The notes under the pieces: model-generated | Seen by the model: the letters and a program-made list of their open reading frames with translations, nothing else | Told to the model about the DNA's origin: nothing | Databases searched by the model: none | Made by a program: the position numbers and the translations under genes | Part shown: piece by piece, positions 55,201-62,583 of the stretch | Numbering within the stretch: the first letter of the stretch is position 1 | How the letters are laid out: each line of letters opens with the position of its first letter | From: Streptomyces polyasparticus | GTDB taxonomy: Bacteria > Actinomycetota > Actinomycetes > Streptomycetales > Streptomycetaceae | Length of the DNA stretch: 64,000 bases | NCBI RefSeq assembly: GCF_014493765.1 | Contig: NZ_JACTVJ010000013.1 | Location: 288,303 to 352,302 of the forward strand | Reading direction: 5' to 3'

Positions 55201-56210
55201 GGGAGTTCGGCCGCGTCCGCTCCGTAGCCGTCACTGACGACGAGCAGCCGCGAGTTCATGGACAGGGCGTCCCTGTTCGACAGGCCGCGGCGCACCTCGG
55301 CCGCGTAGGAGGCGCGGCGGCGCAGCTCGTGGCCGATCTGGCGGGCGAGTTGGGACGGCGAAGGAGCGATACGGCGGGCGGCGACGGGACCGTCGAACTG
55401 CTCGCTGTCGAGCAGATGCGGCAGCCACTTCGCCCACTCCCAGTCGGGCATCCGCTCCCCCGGCACCGCGAGCGCCATCGCCACGTCGTCAGGGGCGTGG
55501 GTGGCGGCGGCCTGGACGAGCAGCGCGCGGGCCACGCGCAGGGTGTCCTCGCGGGGGCCGACGATGCTGATGTTGCCGACGCGGTCGAGCGGGACGGTGA
55601 GCGGGAGTTCGGTGCCGGTGCGGAAGCGGTCCATCAGGGCGGACGCCTCGTTGAGCATGAACTTGTCGGGCGGCGTGAGCACCGACGACCCCTGCTGCTG
55701 GATCCTCAGATCCCGTACGGGCATCTCGCCGGTGCCGACCCGTACGCGCAGGAAGTCCCCGTCGGTGCGGCGCCGCTCCCACAGGCGGGCCGGATCGCGG
55801 ACGATGTCGTAGAGCGCGGAGGGCGGCGGGTTGAGGATGCCGGCGCGTTCGCGGCGCTGCCGCTCCTCGCCGGAGAGCTCCTCGCGCAGCTCCTCCAGGT
55901 ACTCCAGATACGCCTCGCGCTGGGTGCGGCGGGTGCGCTGGGCCTTGCCCTTCTGCGAGAAGACCAGGACCACCGAGCCGATGATGGTGACGATCAGGAT
56001 GAGCGCGCCGATCGCGGCGAAGGCGCCGTTGCTGCGCAGGACCGTCATCATCACGACCGAGGACATGACGCCCGCGACCGGAAGCAGCGAGGTGGCGATG
56101 TTGCCGCCCTTGCCGTCGGGCAGGTTCGGCGGCGCCTCGATGACACGGGCCTCGCTCGGGGCCGGGGGCCGGGTGGTGCGGGCCGGGCGGTGGATCAGTC
56201 GGGTGCTCAT
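52236..56210 (-). CDS. eccC: Type VII secretion FtsK/SpoIIIE ATPase EccC (EccCab, single chain)
   Basis: The 1,324-residue motor of the ESX system recognises C-terminal signals of substrates and drives export. Two membrane helices lie near 45-95 (SLLPVAGVMSSVVMMTV). Three ATPase domains follow, each with an intact Walker A: GATGSGKSELLRTL (near 490), GGPQSGKTTLLRSL (near 843) and GDSECGKTNLLRVI (near 1128). The Walker B is DYKGGATF in the first, and LLIDGF and VLVDDYD in the others. The ATG at 56208-56210 (MSTRLIHRPARTTRPPAP) is the usual actinobacterial EccC start. The three domains are fused, not split as in mycobacterial ESX-1. Confidence 0.95.
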   Translation of the reverse strand: MSTRLIHRPARTTRPPAPSEARVIEAPPNLPDGKGGNIATSLLPVAGVMSSVVMMTVLRSNGAFAAIGALILIVTIIGSVVLVFSQKGKAQRTRRTQREAYLEYLEELREELSGEERQRRERAGILNPPPSALYDIVRDPARLWERRRTDGDFLRVRVGTGEMPVRDLRIQQQGSSVLTPPDKFMLNEASALMDRFRTGTELPLTVPLDRVGNISIVGPREDTLRVARALLVQAAATHAPDDVAMALAVPGERMPDWEWAKWLPHLLDSEQFDGPVAARRIAPSPSQLARQIGHELRRRASYAAEVRRGLSNRDALSMNSRLLVVSDGYGADAAELPRPDDAVGLRDMGVSVLHLLAERVQEPGQVSVRITVDGDRVVIEDLREAEPISAHGTVDEVTVPGAEGIARMLAPLRLSAESMADAPLSGPVDFAELLGIDDVAHLDLEKLWAPRGERSFLRVPIGISDSREPVLLDLKESSELGMGPHGLCVGATGSGKSELLRTLVLALVATHPPEDLSLVLVDYKGGATFAPFSGLPHVAGVITNLENQAGLVERVHASLAGEVKRRQQVLKDAGNVADIGDYAALRASKRPDLDPLPHLFVVIDEFGELLTAKPDFIDLFLSIGRIGRSIGVHLLLSSQRIEGGKLKGLDTYLSYRLGLRTFSADESRTVLDTPDAFHLPPLPGFGYLKVDMSVYERFKASYVSGAYRGPVARDEEDSGPLALAYEAYNTLASSESSGPVEPQMRRRETGPTELGVLVAQLENAPTDPVRQIWLPPLPEAVALDKVAGPVEVGARGMQLKQRRGPLQIPLGILDDPTKQWQGQWVLDLTVAGGHAAVIGGPQSGKTTLLRSLALSLALTHTPQEVGIYGLDLVGGGLQALSGLPHVGGVAGRADRERAARTVDEVRAMLEQREELFRAHGIDSVEQLRDLRAAGRLPELASTEIVLLIDGFGALRDDFDNLDDAVTDLLKRGGGYGIHVVAGMLRWNDVRIATQTTFGTRVELRLNDPSESSIDRKLAETLSPDEPGRVLTDAKLFAQVALPRTDSLSDTSELGAVLERTARTVRATWTGEVAQPVRVLPHALEKELLPGPSAEPKRIPIALDQSALKPVLLDLFQHDQHLIVMGDSECGKTNLLRVIAEGLMERCTEDELVFAVYDPRRGLRGAIPEEYRGGYAYNAKLAAGLSAGIATELEKRLPDDAQDTEDLEPGSWGSGPRIVVLVDDYDVLTTAGQQPLAPFLPYIPSAADIGLHFVLTRRVAGASRGLYEPMVQGLRESGSSALVMTGDRSEGQLFPGVYASQQPTGRGVFVRRGEASRLIQTVHAG

Positions 56211-56232
56211 CGGTCTTTTCCCGTACGTGAGG

Positions 56233-57531
56233 TCAGCGGCGCTTCTGCGACAGCTGGAACACCTCGGCGGCGAGGCGGGTCGCTGCGGTCCGGGTGGGCT
56301 GGGCGAGCAGTTCGGTGCGGATGGCGCCACCGGAGGCCAAGTGCCGGTCGTACGGGAGGACTTGGACGCCCGCGCCGGTGGACTTCAGCTTCTCGGTGGC
56401 CTTCGCGAGGTCGAGCCCGCTGTGCGGCACCATCTCGGTGAGCACCACGACGGTGCCCTCGATCATGTACTGCGGCAGGCCCTGCATCCACTGCAGTACG
56501 GAGTACGTGGACGTGACGCCTTCGAGCGTCGCGGGCGCGACCAGGATCCGGGCCTGGGCCGCGGACAGGGCGGTGCGGGCCACCTCGGCGGGCAGCGTCT
56601 CGCAGTCCACGACCGTGATCCCGAAGTAGCGGCGCAGCGAGACCATGACCTTCTCGTACGCCTTGAGGTCGAGCATCGCGCCGATCTGGCCCTGACTGCC
56701 GGGGAGCAGCCAGGCGTTGTCGGGGAGCTGGACCAGGTAGCCGGTGACGTCGAGCAGGGACATCTGCGGGACGACGATCGAGGCGAGGTCGCCCGTGGTC
56801 CAGCGCAGTGCCTCGGCGCCGACGCGCAGCGGCAGGGTGCCGAGCGCGGGGTCGGCCTCGACGAGCAGCACTGGGTCGTGGCGGTAGTGCGCGTACGTGG
56901 TGCCGAGCAGCGCGGAGACCGTGGACTTGCCCGCGCCGCCGCGGATCGAGGTGACGGCGATCTGGCGGCCGGTGGTGACCGGGGCCTGGAGCAGCTCGCC
57001 GAGGCGCTTGGCGTCGGCGACTTCCTTCGCGGCGCTCGAAGAAACCGTCCTGCGTACGGCGCGCAGGGCGCGGGTCGCGAACGGTTCGCCGTGCCGCGGC
57101 TTGCGCCGGGCGGCGGCGAGCTCGCGGTCGAGGACCGGGCGGGAGTCGGGGGTGTGGGCGGGGCCCTGGGTGTACGGGGAGCGGGGCGGCTCGGGGTGCG
57201 GGTGCTGAGCGGGGGGCGTGGGCTGGGCCTGGGAGGGGACGGAGGGCTGTGCCTGGCCGTGGGCGAGTGGCTGAGCCACTCCGTGGACCGGTGGCTGAGC
57301 CTCTCCCTGGCCAAGTGGCTGAGCCACTGGCTGGGCGAGTGGCTGAGCCACTCCGTGGACCGGTGGCTGAGCCACCGGAGCGGGAGCCGGACCCGGAGCC
57401 GCGGCCTGCGACGCCTGGGACCCCGACGCCGCCTGACCCCCCGTGCCGCCCGTGCCGCCACCCGTACCGCCCGTCAGGTCGCGCAGCACATCGCCCTGCC
57501 AGTTGCCGCCGTTCGGCATCTCCGTGCTCAC
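56233..57531 (-). CDS. EspI-like MinD/ParA-type ATPase of the type VII locus
   Basis: This protein is about 432 residues. Residues 20-130 are low-complexity Pro/Gln/Ala with repeats of the VAQPLAQPVAQP type. After that comes a MinD-like ATPase with TSIRGGAGKSTVSALLG as deviant Walker A (near 200) and VEADPALGTLP and VVDCETLPAEV downstream. A Pro/Gln-rich head plus MinD domain in an ESX locus is the plan of mycobacterial EspI. That protein is thought to restrain secretion when ATP is low. The start may be GTG at 57529-57531 or ATG at 57517-57519. It ends 22 bases before eccC. Confidence 0.85.
   Translation of the reverse strand: MSTEMPNGGNWQGDVLRDLTGGTGGGTGGTGGQAASGSQASQAAAPGPAPAPVAQPPVHGVAQPLAQPVAQPLGQGEAQPPVHGVAQPLAHGQAQPSVPSQAQPTPPAQHPHPEPPRSPYTQGPAHTPDSRPVLDRELAAARRKPRHGEPFATRALRAVRRTVSSSAAKEVADAKRLGELLQAPVTTGRQIAVTSIRGGAGKSTVSALLGTTYAHYRHDPVLLVEADPALGTLPLRVGAEALRWTTGDLASIVVPQMSLLDVTGYLVQLPDNAWLLPGSQGQIGAMLDLKAYEKVMVSLRRYFGITVVDCETLPAEVARTALSAAQARILVAPATLEGVTSTYSVLQWMQGLPQYMIEGTVVVLTEMVPHSGLDLAKATEKLKSTGAGVQVLPYDRHLASGGAIRTELLAQPTRTAATRLAAEVFQLSQKRR
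57240..57400. repeat. Tandem coding repeats in the EspI-like gene
   Basis: Units built on GTGGCTGAGCCACT recur with 24-36-base periods and encode VAQPxxxG-type repeats. GTGGCTGAGCCAC is itself a palindrome, so the DNA can also form short hairpins. Confidence 0.7.
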
Positions 57532-57572
57532 TTCCCTACGCCCCGTTCCCCTGAATGTCTCTGCGGCCTTGG

Positions 57573-58925
57573 TCAGAACTTGTCGAGCAGCTGCCCGTAG
57601 ACACCGAACGCGCCCACCGCGAGCGGGAAGAGCCCGATCACGCCGATGGACTCGATCAGATCGGCGATCCTGCGCAGCCGGACCACCACATGCTCGGGCG
57701 GCTGCACGGCGAGCACGAGCAGCGGAAGCAGGGCCGCCGCGCACAGCACGGCGAGCGGCCCGAAGCCGTCGGCGTGCTGCATCCACAGCATCACCAGGCG
57801 TACGAGGAGGAAGCCGGCCGCCGCGAACAGTGCGACGACCTCCGCCACCAGCGGAAAGGCCCTGGCTCGCGAGAGCAGCACCACCGCGGTGAGCGAGCTG
57901 AGCAGCACGGTCCACACGGTGGGCGGCGCCATGGTGAGCAGGAAACCGGCCGCCGCGGCCGAGAGCGCCGTGACGATCGTGGCGAGCGCGAGTCCGCGGT
58001 GGGTGGCGGCGAGCGCGCCGGCCACCTGGTGGCGGCTGACGGAGGCGCCGCCTGAGCGGCGGCCGTCGAGGCCGGTGAGACCTGAGGCCATCAGCGCGAG
58101 CCGCGGCAGCATGCCGAGCAGGATCACGGACAGGACGGCCATCACGGCACCGAGGCGGGCCGGGTCGTCCTGGGCGGCGGCGGCCACTTCCCAGATCAGC
58201 GTGAACGCGCCCGTGGCGGCCGCGCCGATCAGACCGCCGCGGCCGAGCGGCGAGAAGAAGCCGAGAAGGAGCTGGGTCAGGACGAGCGCACCGCCGACCG
58301 CCGCCGTACGCACCTGTCCGGACCAGGCGTGGGCGTCGGCCGCGGTCCAAGCCGCGAGCAGCCCGAGCACTCCCGAGGTGAGCAGGAGCGCGGTGGCCAG
58401 GCCCCGGTTGCCCGAGCCGATCTTCGCGACGAGCGCGCCCGCGGCGGCCAGGACGAGGGTGACCACGACGAGCGCGGTCGCGACGGAGGCCGGAGCGAAC
58501 TCGCTGCGCGCGAGCAGCGCGGCGATCACGGAGAAGAGGACGGTGGCGACCCCGGCGCCGGCCCGGCGCGCGGCCGGCCGCCAGCGCCAGGCGCGCAGAT
58601 CGAGGTCGTCGGCGACCTCGTCCGTCACGTCGTGCACGACGGGTGCCGGGGGCGCCGCGTGGGCCCGTACGAGACGAAGCACCGCACCGTCGGCGACCTC
58701 GGCCGAGGAGAGGGTGCTCTCGTGCGGCAGGACGGCACCGTCGGAGGTGATCAGCTGCCGGGTCATCGGGCGCGCGGCGGCCCGGTCGTCGAGCAACTGC
58801 AGGATGTCGGGGAGCAGTTGCCCTATGGGCGTGTCCGACGGCAGAACGATGTCCGCCCGCCGACGCTCGCCGACGAGGGTCACTCGGCTCAGTTGCGCTC
58901 GGGAACTCGTTGCAGTGCTCACCAC
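57573..58925 (-). CDS. eccD: Type VII secretion membrane channel protein EccD
   Basis: In this 450-residue protein, residues 10-95 are the ubiquitin-like YukD domain (LSRVTLVGERRRADIVLPSD). After a linker come eleven membrane helices between about 130 and 450. EccD forms the pore-lining vestibule of the ESX inner-membrane complex, normally with EccB, EccC and EccE. The GTG at 58923-58925 is followed by a second GTG; either can serve. It ends 41 bases before the EspI-like gene and follows the small membrane gene, so all lie on one transcript. Confidence 0.94.
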   Translation of the reverse strand: MVSTATSSRAQLSRVTLVGERRRADIVLPSDTPIGQLLPDILQLLDDRAAARPMTRQLITSDGAVLPHESTLSSAEVADGAVLRLVRAHAAPPAPVVHDVTDEVADDLDLRAWRWRPAARRAGAGVATVLFSVIAALLARSEFAPASVATALVVVTLVLAAAGALVAKIGSGNRGLATALLLTSGVLGLLAAWTAADAHAWSGQVRTAAVGGALVLTQLLLGFFSPLGRGGLIGAAATGAFTLIWEVAAAAQDDPARLGAVMAVLSVILLGMLPRLALMASGLTGLDGRRSGGASVSRHQVAGALAATHRGLALATIVTALSAAAAGFLLTMAPPTVWTVLLSSLTAVVLLSRARAFPLVAEVVALFAAAGFLLVRLVMLWMQHADGFGPLAVLCAAALLPLLVLAVQPPEHVVVRLRRIADLIESIGVIGLFPLAVGAFGVYGQLLDKF

Positions 58926-58938
58926 TTACCGGAACCTA

Positions 58939-59283
58939 TCATCGCGAAGTCGAGGCGGACGGTGGGCTATTAATGCCGGAATGACCGATATATACAGCTG
59001 AATCCCAGGGGTGCCGGAGGGCGTCGTGGCCGACGAGCTTCTCCTGCTTCTGCCGCTGTTCGCGCTGCTCGTCCTTCTGTTTCTCAAGCATGTTCTGCAC
59101 GAAGGACCAGCCGACACAGCCCGCACAGAGGACGGCCGCGATCGCGATCCCCGCGAACACCTTGCCGAGCCGTTCGTCGGCGCTGCGCCGTGCGCGCTGC
59201 GCGCCGAAGAGCAGGGCGTCGCGCAGCCGCCGCCGGCGTACCGACACCGACTCGAGCAACTGGCTGTCGTAATCCCGCGCCAT
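58939..59283 (-). CDS. Small single-pass membrane protein of the type VII locus
   Basis: The 114-residue protein begins MARDYDSQLLESVSVRRRRL. One membrane helix lies near 44-64 (VFAGIAIAAVLCAGCVGWSF), then a charged Gln/Glu/Lys coil. The N-terminal half looks like the small proteins seen before eccD in other streptomycetes, from memory. The last 30 residues look less conserved. The gene ends 13 bases before the eccD start. It could correspond to an accessory ESX membrane component, but it is too small to be EccB or EccE. Confidence 0.72.
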   Translation of the reverse strand: MARDYDSQLLESVSVRRRRLRDALLFGAQRARRSADERLGKVFAGIAIAAVLCAGCVGWSFVQNMLEKQKDEQREQRQKQEKLVGHDALRHPWDSAVYIGHSGINSPPSASTSR

Positions 59284-59316
59284 GACTCTCTTCGCCTCTG
59301 TGGTCCTCGTGAGCGG

Positions 59317-59796
59317 TCAGTCGCCCTCGGCGAGCCCGAGGAGCTCCCGCATCCTCGCGTACTTGCGCGCTAGCCGCTCCTGGGTCGGCTGATCCAGAAC
59401 GGCCCTGCGCACCGGATCGGAATTGTGCGCGAGGTCGGCCGTCTTGACGAGCCGCGCTCCCGGGGTCGCGAGGATACGCGCCGCGTACGCCTCCGCGTCC
59501 TCGCCCTCCCGTTTGGTGAGCGCGCGGACGATGGCCTTCGTGGTGGGGGCGAGCGCGGCCGACTCCAGCCACTGCTCGCTGAGCGCGTGGTCCTCGATCG
59601 CGTCGTGCAGCCAGGCGGCGGCGATCTGCTCGTCGCTGCCGCCGCGGGCCCGGGTCCCGTCGGCGACGGCCTGCAGATGTTCCGCGTAGGGCCGCCCGGC
59701 CTTGTCGGTCTGCGCGGCGTGCGCACGACGGGCCACGGCCTCGACCTCGTCGAGGCTCATGAACGACTGCGACTGCACGTGCGGCTCGTCCGGCAT
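59317..59796 (-). CDS. HD-domain phosphohydrolase-like protein
   Basis: This soluble protein of about 159 residues has AQTDKAGRPYAEHLQAVAD and the metal-binding HD pair in AAAWLHDAIEDH (near 70). The downstream Asp is in VKTADLAHNSD. The pattern resembles the hydrolase domain of RelA/SpoT-type and small alarmone hydrolases, so pyrophosphohydrolase activity on (p)ppGpp or a nucleotide is plausible. The ATG at 59794-59796 has GGGGGA upstream. It ends 33 bases before the small T7SS membrane gene on the same strand. Confidence 0.85.
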   Translation of the reverse strand: MPDEPHVQSQSFMSLDEVEAVARRAHAAQTDKAGRPYAEHLQAVADGTRARGGSDEQIAAAWLHDAIEDHALSEQWLESAALAPTTKAIVRALTKREGEDAEAYAARILATPGARLVKTADLAHNSDPVRRAVLDQPTQERLARKYARMRELLGLAEGD

Positions 59797-59863
59797 GGCG
59801 TTCCCCCTTGGCTTTGCCTCCGCAACATAAAGCATGGGTGAGGGAGAGGTACAGCTCGGCCGG

Positions 59864-60412
59864 TCAGCCCGCCAGCGGATCCCCGAGGAACACTCCGGAA
59901 ATCACCACGAAAGCGAACCAAAGCAGTGGAATCAGGGCGACATACGACAACGGCCGCTTGTGCAGGGGTACACCGGCCGGCATCTGCGGCCCGTGCTGCC
60001 CGGGCGCGGGCGGCTGCAGCGCCTTGATCTTGCGCCGGGTGAAGAGGTTCCAGAGCAGAGTGAAGGGGGTGAGCAGCACCAGCGAGAACGGGCTCCACCA
60101 GCCCTGCCACAGCGTCTTCCCGGTCATCTCGCGATAGACGGCCTCACCGCAGGTGGCACACATCGGACCGTCGAGCTTCTGGAAACGCATGAGGATGAGC
60201 AGGCCCTGGTGCGCACGGAAGGTCACGCGCTCGGCGGGCACCGCTCCGCAGAACCGGCAACCGGCGGGCCCGGCCTGCCGATTCGCGAGATCCCACTGCG
60301 GGTTCCCCCACTGCCCCTGGGGCGGGATGCCTTGCTGGGCGTACGGGTTCTGCTGGGCGTACGGGTTCTGCTGGGCATACGGGTTCTGCTGCTGCGGCGG
60401 TGGAGTGGTCAC
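59864..60412 (-). CDS. Zinc-ribbon membrane protein with NPYAQQ repeats
   Basis: The protein of about 182 residues starts at GTG 60410-60412 after AGGGGGA. Residues 5-30 hold three perfect QNPYAQ repeats. CRFCGAVP and CATCGEA then supply four cysteines of a zinc ribbon (about 50-85), and two hydrophobic helices follow near 98-120 and 150-175. The function is unknown. The disordered Pro/Gln/Tyr head is like those of the paralogues at 34-37 kb. It precedes the HD gene by 67 bases on the same strand. Confidence 0.78.
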   Translation of the reverse strand: MTTPPPQQQNPYAQQNPYAQQNPYAQQGIPPQGQWGNPQWDLANRQAGPAGCRFCGAVPAERVTFRAHQGLLILMRFQKLDGPMCATCGEAVYREMTGKTLWQGWWSPFSLVLLTPFTLLWNLFTRRKIKALQPPAPGQHGPQMPAGVPLHKRPLSYVALIPLLWFAFVVISGVFLGDPLAG

Positions 60413-60515
60413 CGGGTCCCCCTGCTTGGTGCTTGGTGTTGCGCGGCGCCTCACGCATGGCGCCCGATCGTTCGCAGGAGTATGCCTATCAGCCCGCAAG
60501 TTGCTTGTGCAACGC

Positions 60516-61265
60516 CTACTTGCCGGTACCCGAGTACCACGCGAGCAGCGACGCGGCCACCGCGTCGAGCAGCCCGTCCCGGGCGGCCTGCGCGATCGTG
60601 CCGTCGCTGAACCGCTCCCCGCGAACGATCGCCGTGGCCGCGCGCACGGCGTCCGCGGGCGGGAGTTGGCCGTCGGCGCCGGCCTCGGGCATGCGGTGGT
60701 CCATCCAGAAGTGGGCGGGGGTGACCGCGCCGACCCCGACGAGGGCGGACGTCAGCCGCATCAGCGGACGGCTGTAGTCCGGGTAACCGATCCGCATCAC
60801 GCCGCCCGGCTGCTCCCCCGCGCCCTTCCACGCGACTGCGCGGTCCTCGGGCGTGAGCGCGGCCGCGGCGTCCGCCAACTCCCGCCAGACGGAAGGGTCT
60901 TCGCGCTTGAGCTGCCCGAGGAGCAACCGATCCTCCGGATCCGGCTGTACGGCGAGTTCGTGGACCTCGCGCAGACTCGCGGCGTTCGTCAGGGACACCT
61001 CCACGAGCCGGTTGTCGTACACGGTGTCCGCCTTGAACAGCTCGGCGAGCGCGTCGGTGGGCGCGAGCCCACGCGCCTCGGCGCCGTCCAGCTTCGCCAT
61101 CCAGAAGTCGCCCCTGCGCGCGGCCTCGCCCCCACGCTCGGCCCGCCCGACCCAACCGGCGGCCCGGTCCGCGTCGTCGAACCAGAGGTATCCCTGGACC
61201 GTGCCCTTCTTGTCGGTGACGGTGACGTATGCGACGGGCTTGTAAGTGGGAGACGCGTAGGGCAT
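60516..61265 (-). CDS. Putative immunity-type protein: shared N-terminal domain fused to DUF6508-like domain
   Basis: The 249-residue soluble protein has an N-terminal half (about 8-100) that aligns with the 131-residue protein at 62170-62565: KPVAYVTV, GYLWFDDADRAAGW, AKLDGAEARGLAPTDALAE. The C-terminal half (about 105-249) resembles DUF6508, with RIGYPDYSRPLMRLTSALV and AVRAATAIVRGERFSDG. It is the last of a minus-strand group following an ADP-ribosyltransferase-tailed gene, which suggests an immunity or toxin-modulating role; this is inference. No signal peptide is visible. Confidence 0.7.
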   Translation of the reverse strand: MPYASPTYKPVAYVTVTDKKGTVQGYLWFDDADRAAGWVGRAERGGEAARRGDFWMAKLDGAEARGLAPTDALAELFKADTVYDNRLVEVSLTNAASLREVHELAVQPDPEDRLLLGQLKREDPSVWRELADAAAALTPEDRAVAWKGAGEQPGGVMRIGYPDYSRPLMRLTSALVGVGAVTPAHFWMDHRMPEAGADGQLPPADAVRAATAIVRGERFSDGTIAQAARDGLLDAVAASLLAWYSGTGK

Positions 61266-61296
61266 GGCAGGTGTCTCCGTTAGCGGGGCCTGTGTC

Positions 61297-62049
61297 TCAC
61301 CGTTCGGTGAGACAGCGGCGGACGTGGTCGTCGCCGACGACTGCGAGGTACTCGCCGAAGGCGGTGGCTTCCGGTGTGGCGGACCGGTGGACGATCGCCG
61401 TCGCGTGTACGAGGGCGCGCGGCGAGGGGGCCACCGCGAGCACGTCGTGCGCGAGCCGCACGGCGAGCGGGCCGTCCATGGCGGCCAACGAGGCGGCCAG
61501 GTCGATGAGTTGGGTGGCGAGATCGAATCGGGCGCGGCCGATCGCCGCCGATCCTCGGGTGATGGTCTCCACGATGTCGGGCAGGACCTCCCGCACGGTC
61601 GCCGCGTCCAGGGAGTCGGCCAACTGCTCGTCGAAGTACTCGGTGTCCGCGATGCTCACCAGGGCACGGAAGCACTCGGTGCGGCGGCCGGATGTGCTCT
61701 TCTCGTCGGCGAGGTCTTCGCTGTCGTACACCGCACGGGACAGCTGGGCGAAGGTGTTGTCGACGGAGAACTTCCGGTCGATGAGACAGCCGTACCAGGG
61801 CGCGCGCTGCGGGTCCGCAGCGGCCTCGAGCACCGCGTCGAAGCCCGCGGGCTCGGCCCAGGTGGTCAGAGCGGCACAAGCCGCGAGCCGGTGCCAGTCG
61901 CGGGCGGCGGTGTCGTTCATGAGCGCGATCAGCCCCGGCACGCGCTCCCGGTGCCGGGGGTCGTCGAGCCCGCCGTAGATCACCTCTTCGAGGTCGTCGT
62001 TCGGGTTCCCGGCGAAGTCGGTGCCGAGCAGATCGTCGAATCCGCTCAT
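61297..62049 (-). CDS. Hypothetical helical-repeat protein in the toxin-immunity cassette
   Basis: This 250-residue protein is not recognised. It is soluble, acidic and almost entirely helical in appearance. HEAT-like units are suggested by LIALMNDTAARDWHRLAACA, CFRALVSIADTEYFDEQL and RALVHATAIVHRSATPEATA. Its place between two genes that share an immunity-like domain, downstream of the ART gene, suggests it protects against a toxin or assists its loading. A palindrome (61294-61313) overlaps the stop codon. Confidence 0.65.
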   Translation of the reverse strand: MSGFDDLLGTDFAGNPNDDLEEVIYGGLDDPRHRERVPGLIALMNDTAARDWHRLAACAALTTWAEPAGFDAVLEAAADPQRAPWYGCLIDRKFSVDNTFAQLSRAVYDSEDLADEKSTSGRRTECFRALVSIADTEYFDEQLADSLDAATVREVLPDIVETITRGSAAIGRARFDLATQLIDLAASLAAMDGPLAVRLAHDVLAVAPSPRALVHATAIVHRSATPEATAFGEYLAVVGDDHVRRCLTER

Positions 62050-62169
62050 GAGGACGGCCGCGCGACGTCGATGGCGGGGGCCTCGAGGGTCATGTGCGGG
62101 CCTCGGCGGCGAGGGTCTTGAGGGCCGCGCGGGCTGGGGCCTGTTCCGGCTCTGCGCCGCCGTCGGCCA

Positions 62170-62565
62170 TTACTTCGCCGCGAGTTCCTTGAGCGCGGTC
62201 AGCGAGGGGGACTCCGACAAGGAGCCGGCCTGTACGCAGCTGCTGGCGGAGGGGTCCGAGTCACGGATCATCTCCGCGAGGGCAGCAGTCGGGGCCAGGC
62301 CCCTGGCCTTGGCCTCATGCAGCTTCGTGGCCCAGATGAAGCCCAGGTTGAAGGCTTCGTCCCCGCCCGCAGGACGTACGGTCCAGCCCGCGGCGTCATC
62401 CTCGTCGTTGGCCCAGACGTAGCCGATGACAGCACCTGCGGCGTTCACGATGACTACGTACTGGACCGGCTTGTCCGTGCGTCGGGCGTAACGCGGCGGA
62501 CCGTCCACCTGGTTGAAGTGGAGGTCCTCGGTCATGCGCGGCGAGACGCGTCGTTCGTTGCTCAT
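62170..62565 (-). CDS. Putative cognate immunity protein of the ART toxin
   Basis: The 131-residue protein consists mainly of the domain also found at the N-terminus of the 60516-61265 product: KPVQYVVIVNAAG, GYVWANDEDDAAGW, ATKLHEAKARGLAPTAALAE. It is soluble with no signal peptide. It starts 18 bases after the stop of the ADP-ribosyltransferase gene, the usual position for an immunity gene of a polymorphic toxin. Binding of the toxin in the cytosol is inferred, not shown. Confidence 0.68.
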   Translation of the reverse strand: MSNERRVSPRMTEDLHFNQVDGPPRYARRTDKPVQYVVIVNAAGAVIGYVWANDEDDAAGWTVRPAGGDEAFNLGFIWATKLHEAKARGLAPTAALAEMIRDSDPSASSCVQAGSLSESPSLTALKELAAK

Positions 62566-62583
62566 GCGTAGTGCCTCTCTCCG

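Noticed and set aside
57240-57400. CRISPR-like repeat array
   Set aside because: The repeats are in frame within the EspI-like gene and encode a Pro/Gln-rich head; there are no unique spacers and no cas genes.
61294-61313. Perfect 20-base palindrome as terminator
   Set aside because: It overlaps the last codons of the gene, has a two-base centre and no T-tract; it may be a chance coding palindrome.
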